The translations under genes and the position numbers were made by a program. From assembly GCF_022348185.1 (NCBI RefSeq), contig NZ_JAKRFD010000006.1:62001-126000 (forward strand): a stretch of 64,000 nt of DNA, written 5' to 3'. Source of the DNA: Epibacterium sp. Ofav1-8 (lineage in GTDB: Bacteria > Pseudomonadota > Alphaproteobacteria > Rhodobacterales > Rhodobacteraceae). Under the pieces are notes generated by a model. The model had not been told where the DNA came from and did not search any database. It was given only the letters and a program-made list of their open reading frames with translations. This document shows positions 62,465 to 64,000 of this stretch, one piece after another. Within the stretch, counting starts at the first letter, position 1. Every line of letters begins with the position of its first letter.

Positions 62465-63549
62465 GGCTTTGTTGCACAAACCGGTTTATGGGCGTGCTTC
62501 CCCTTTCCCCGGGCGGATTTAGCCTATGGGCCCGGTGACAGGTATGCTGAGGGCTGTGTAGCGGTTGAGCACGGAGATGCGGATTTGGATTTCCGCGACC
62601 TGTCTATCGAAGTCCCGCGCCATGAGCCTTTGACCCATCAGTTTCACGCAGTGCATTTTGCTCTCGACGCGGCTTCGGCGGTGGTATCCTGACCGCTTTC
62701 GCCACAGGCACACCCCAGGTAACGAGACGCACGCACTGCTTCTTTGCGTGTGATAGCGCCTGCACTGGTGGGCTTCCAGGGCTTGGCGTTCCTGCGCGGC
62801 GGGGTCACAGCATGTGCATCCCGGACGGCAACGGCCTCGTGGCATTTGCGTGTGTCGTATGCTCCGTTGGAAGTCACTGATCCGATTGTCCGGGGGGGTG
62901 ACCCAACAGTTCGGGCAGCATTGGCGCATCACTGACATTGCTGCTTGTGACCTCCACGGCGCGCACTTCCAGCGTTCATTCATCAATACCGATGTGTGTC
63001 TTGCGCCAAATCCGGCGTTTCGGACCGCCATGCTTGCGCGTTTGTCGGGAAACACTCCCCCAGACTGTTTTCTGATCCTCCGCACTCCACTCGCCTTCAC
63101 CCTCGGCCTTGATGCCGGTACTATCGATCAGGAGATTGAACGGGCCGGTACCGCCTCGACACGGCAGGCATACATTCAGCGTTTTCTGGCGGCGGCAAAA
63201 CGTGCTGTAATCTGGCACAGCCCAATCCAGCCCAACCAGCCGCAGGAGGCTCTGACCGAAACCCGTCTTCTGTCTCAACGGCATACCAAACAGCACCTTC
63301 ATCGTGAGGCAAGTCTGGATCGCCGCATCGCTGAAGCTTCGCTGCCGACCGCGCTTGCCGCTGGGCGGCGGCGTCCAAACCATCTCCGGATCAAACCAGA
63401 TCGATAGCGATCCGCGCTGCTTAAATGCATCATTGTAGGACGACCAGTTCGTGGTCTCGTATTTCGTAGGGGCCCAACTGCTCATACATACCGGGTATCA
63501 CGCTGGATTGATGAGATGAATCCCAGGGAACGATCTGTACAACAAACCC
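62465..63549 (-). mobile_element. decayed IS5-family insertion sequence
   Basis: The left end GGCTTTGTTGCAC (62465-62477) and the right end GTACAACAAACCC (63537-63549) are inverted repeats with 11 of 13 matches, about 1,085 bases apart. They flank a broken transposase gene. This size and the GGCTTTGTTGC end are typical of the IS5 family. No clear target duplication remains at the flanks. Confidence 0.75.
62519..63485 (-). pseudogene. IS5-family transposase, inactivated
   Basis: The N-terminal half is intact from 63485 (MSSWAPTKYETTNWSSYNDAFKQRGSLSIWFDPEMVW, then GLDWAVPDYSTFCRRQKTLNV and LIDSTGIKAEGEGEW, the first DDE Asp). It ends at an in-frame TGA after THIGIDE (62976). The rest is found in other frames: TSNGAYDTRKCHEAVAVRDAHAV and AKPWKPTSAGAI in one, then RSGYHRRSRVESKMHCVKLMGQRLMARDFDRQVAE and LNRYTALSIPV in another. 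So there is one nonsense change and at least two frameshifts, and the element cannot move on its own. Confidence 0.85.
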
Positions 63550-64000
63550 CGTCTGTGCACGCAGCTTCAAGGAAAACTTCCGTGTCCGGTATAGTTCACC
63601 AAGTCGGAGGTTTGATCGCTTGGGCGGAGACCGTCGAGCCGGACTATGGTGCGCGCGCATTTGAGAACTTTGAGTCGGTTGACTGGCCGCCATTGGAGCC
63701 GAACCGTCTCCTAGGTCATCGAGACTGAAAGCCAGGGTCGCATGAAGCTACAAACCAACCAAAATGTTTGAGTTAACTAGGGGCTGAGGCAAGCGCAATA
63801 ACAGTGAAAGTCGTCGTTTGCTGCGAATTATAGAATCGTTCGCTTGTTCGCTTCGCGGTTGCCGCGAATGCCCGGATCGACGGGCGGCGCCGCGGCATCT
63901 GGATGTCAAGGCGGATGTCGGCATTGGAGCCGTGAGTGTCGGGCAGCGGGAGGCCGGAGGGACCATGCGGTTTGTCTGCTTCAGCAGTTTCGCCACGGCA
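63550..64000. other. unassigned right-hand end
   Basis: No gene is recognised in these 451 bases. The minus-strand frame 63748-63996 (82 codons, starting MAKLLKQTNRMVPP) and a plus-strand frame running off the right edge (RHLDVKADVGIGAVSVGQREAGG) are both open, but neither shows a family motif. Base composition in 63740-63840 is lower in GC than most of the window. A decayed region near an insertion element is likely. Confidence 0.4.

Noticed and set aside
62300-62692. A 130-codon plus-strand frame over the left end of the IS5 remnant
   Set aside because: It crosses the end repeat and the antisense of the transposase; no motif and no ribosome-binding site.
63516-63728. A 70-codon plus-strand frame beyond the IS5 remnant
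   Set aside because: It begins inside the element's end repeat and shows no family feature.

Overview
The window looks like a chromosomal segment of an alphaproteobacterium of the order Rhodobacterales, most likely the Roseobacter group. The case rests on high GC, tight operons with ATGA junctions, a complete taurine dissimilation set (Tpa, Xsc, TauR), a SoeABC-type sulfite dehydrogenase, split MnmC activities on two divergent genes, the dnaX-ybaB-recR block beside the SRP RNA gene, and hairpin repeats between genes. The species cannot be fixed from this stretch alone.

Layout. 1-18 kb is mostly housekeeping: a 2,4-dienoyl-CoA reductase-like enzyme (cut by the left edge), rppH, a small secreted protein, an EamA exporter with a divergent MarR regulator and a clear operator, a chemoreceptor, a PfkB sugar/nucleoside kinase coupled to endonuclease III, an AraC-alkyltransferase fusion, a WYL regulator, an OmpA-type lipoprotein, an FMN reductase, the divergent tRNA-modification pair mnmC2/mnmD, a second EamA protein, a lytic transglycosylase and dapA. 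18-20 kb holds an ECF41-type sigma factor with its carboxymuconolactone decarboxylase-like partner behind a matching promoter.

19.7-37 kb is an organosulfonate/sulfur region. Tpa would deaminate taurine to sulfoacetaldehyde. Xsc would release sulfite and acetyl phosphate, and AckA (not Pta) follows in the same operon. TauE/SafE and YeiH-like carriers would export sulfur oxyanions, and SoeABC would oxidise sulfite in the cytoplasm. TauR-like direct repeats precede xsc, tauR and tpa. An ArsR/permease pair and a BKACE-aminotransferase pair of unknown substrate lie within or beside the region.

37-42 kb is a dTDP-L-rhamnose operon (rfbC, acyltransferase, rfbB, rfbD, rfbA). 42-56 kb carries a threonine aldolase, a frameshifted PEP mutase-like gene, recR, ybaB, dnaX, the SRP RNA, a 5'-nucleotidase-like enzyme, nudC, a MHYT-GGDEF-EAL protein, pheA and a membrane-anchored cytochrome c. 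56-62 kb is a yejABEF-type peptide importer with a 21-residue ORF wedged between yejE and yejF. 62.4-63.6 kb is a decayed IS5-family element, and the last 450 bases hold nothing I recognise.

The most unusual non-coding signal is a repeat present four times (29.4 kb twice, head to head; 32.5 kb; 43.3 kb). It has fixed outer motifs, a fixed length, and a middle hairpin whose sequence changes while its pairing is kept.
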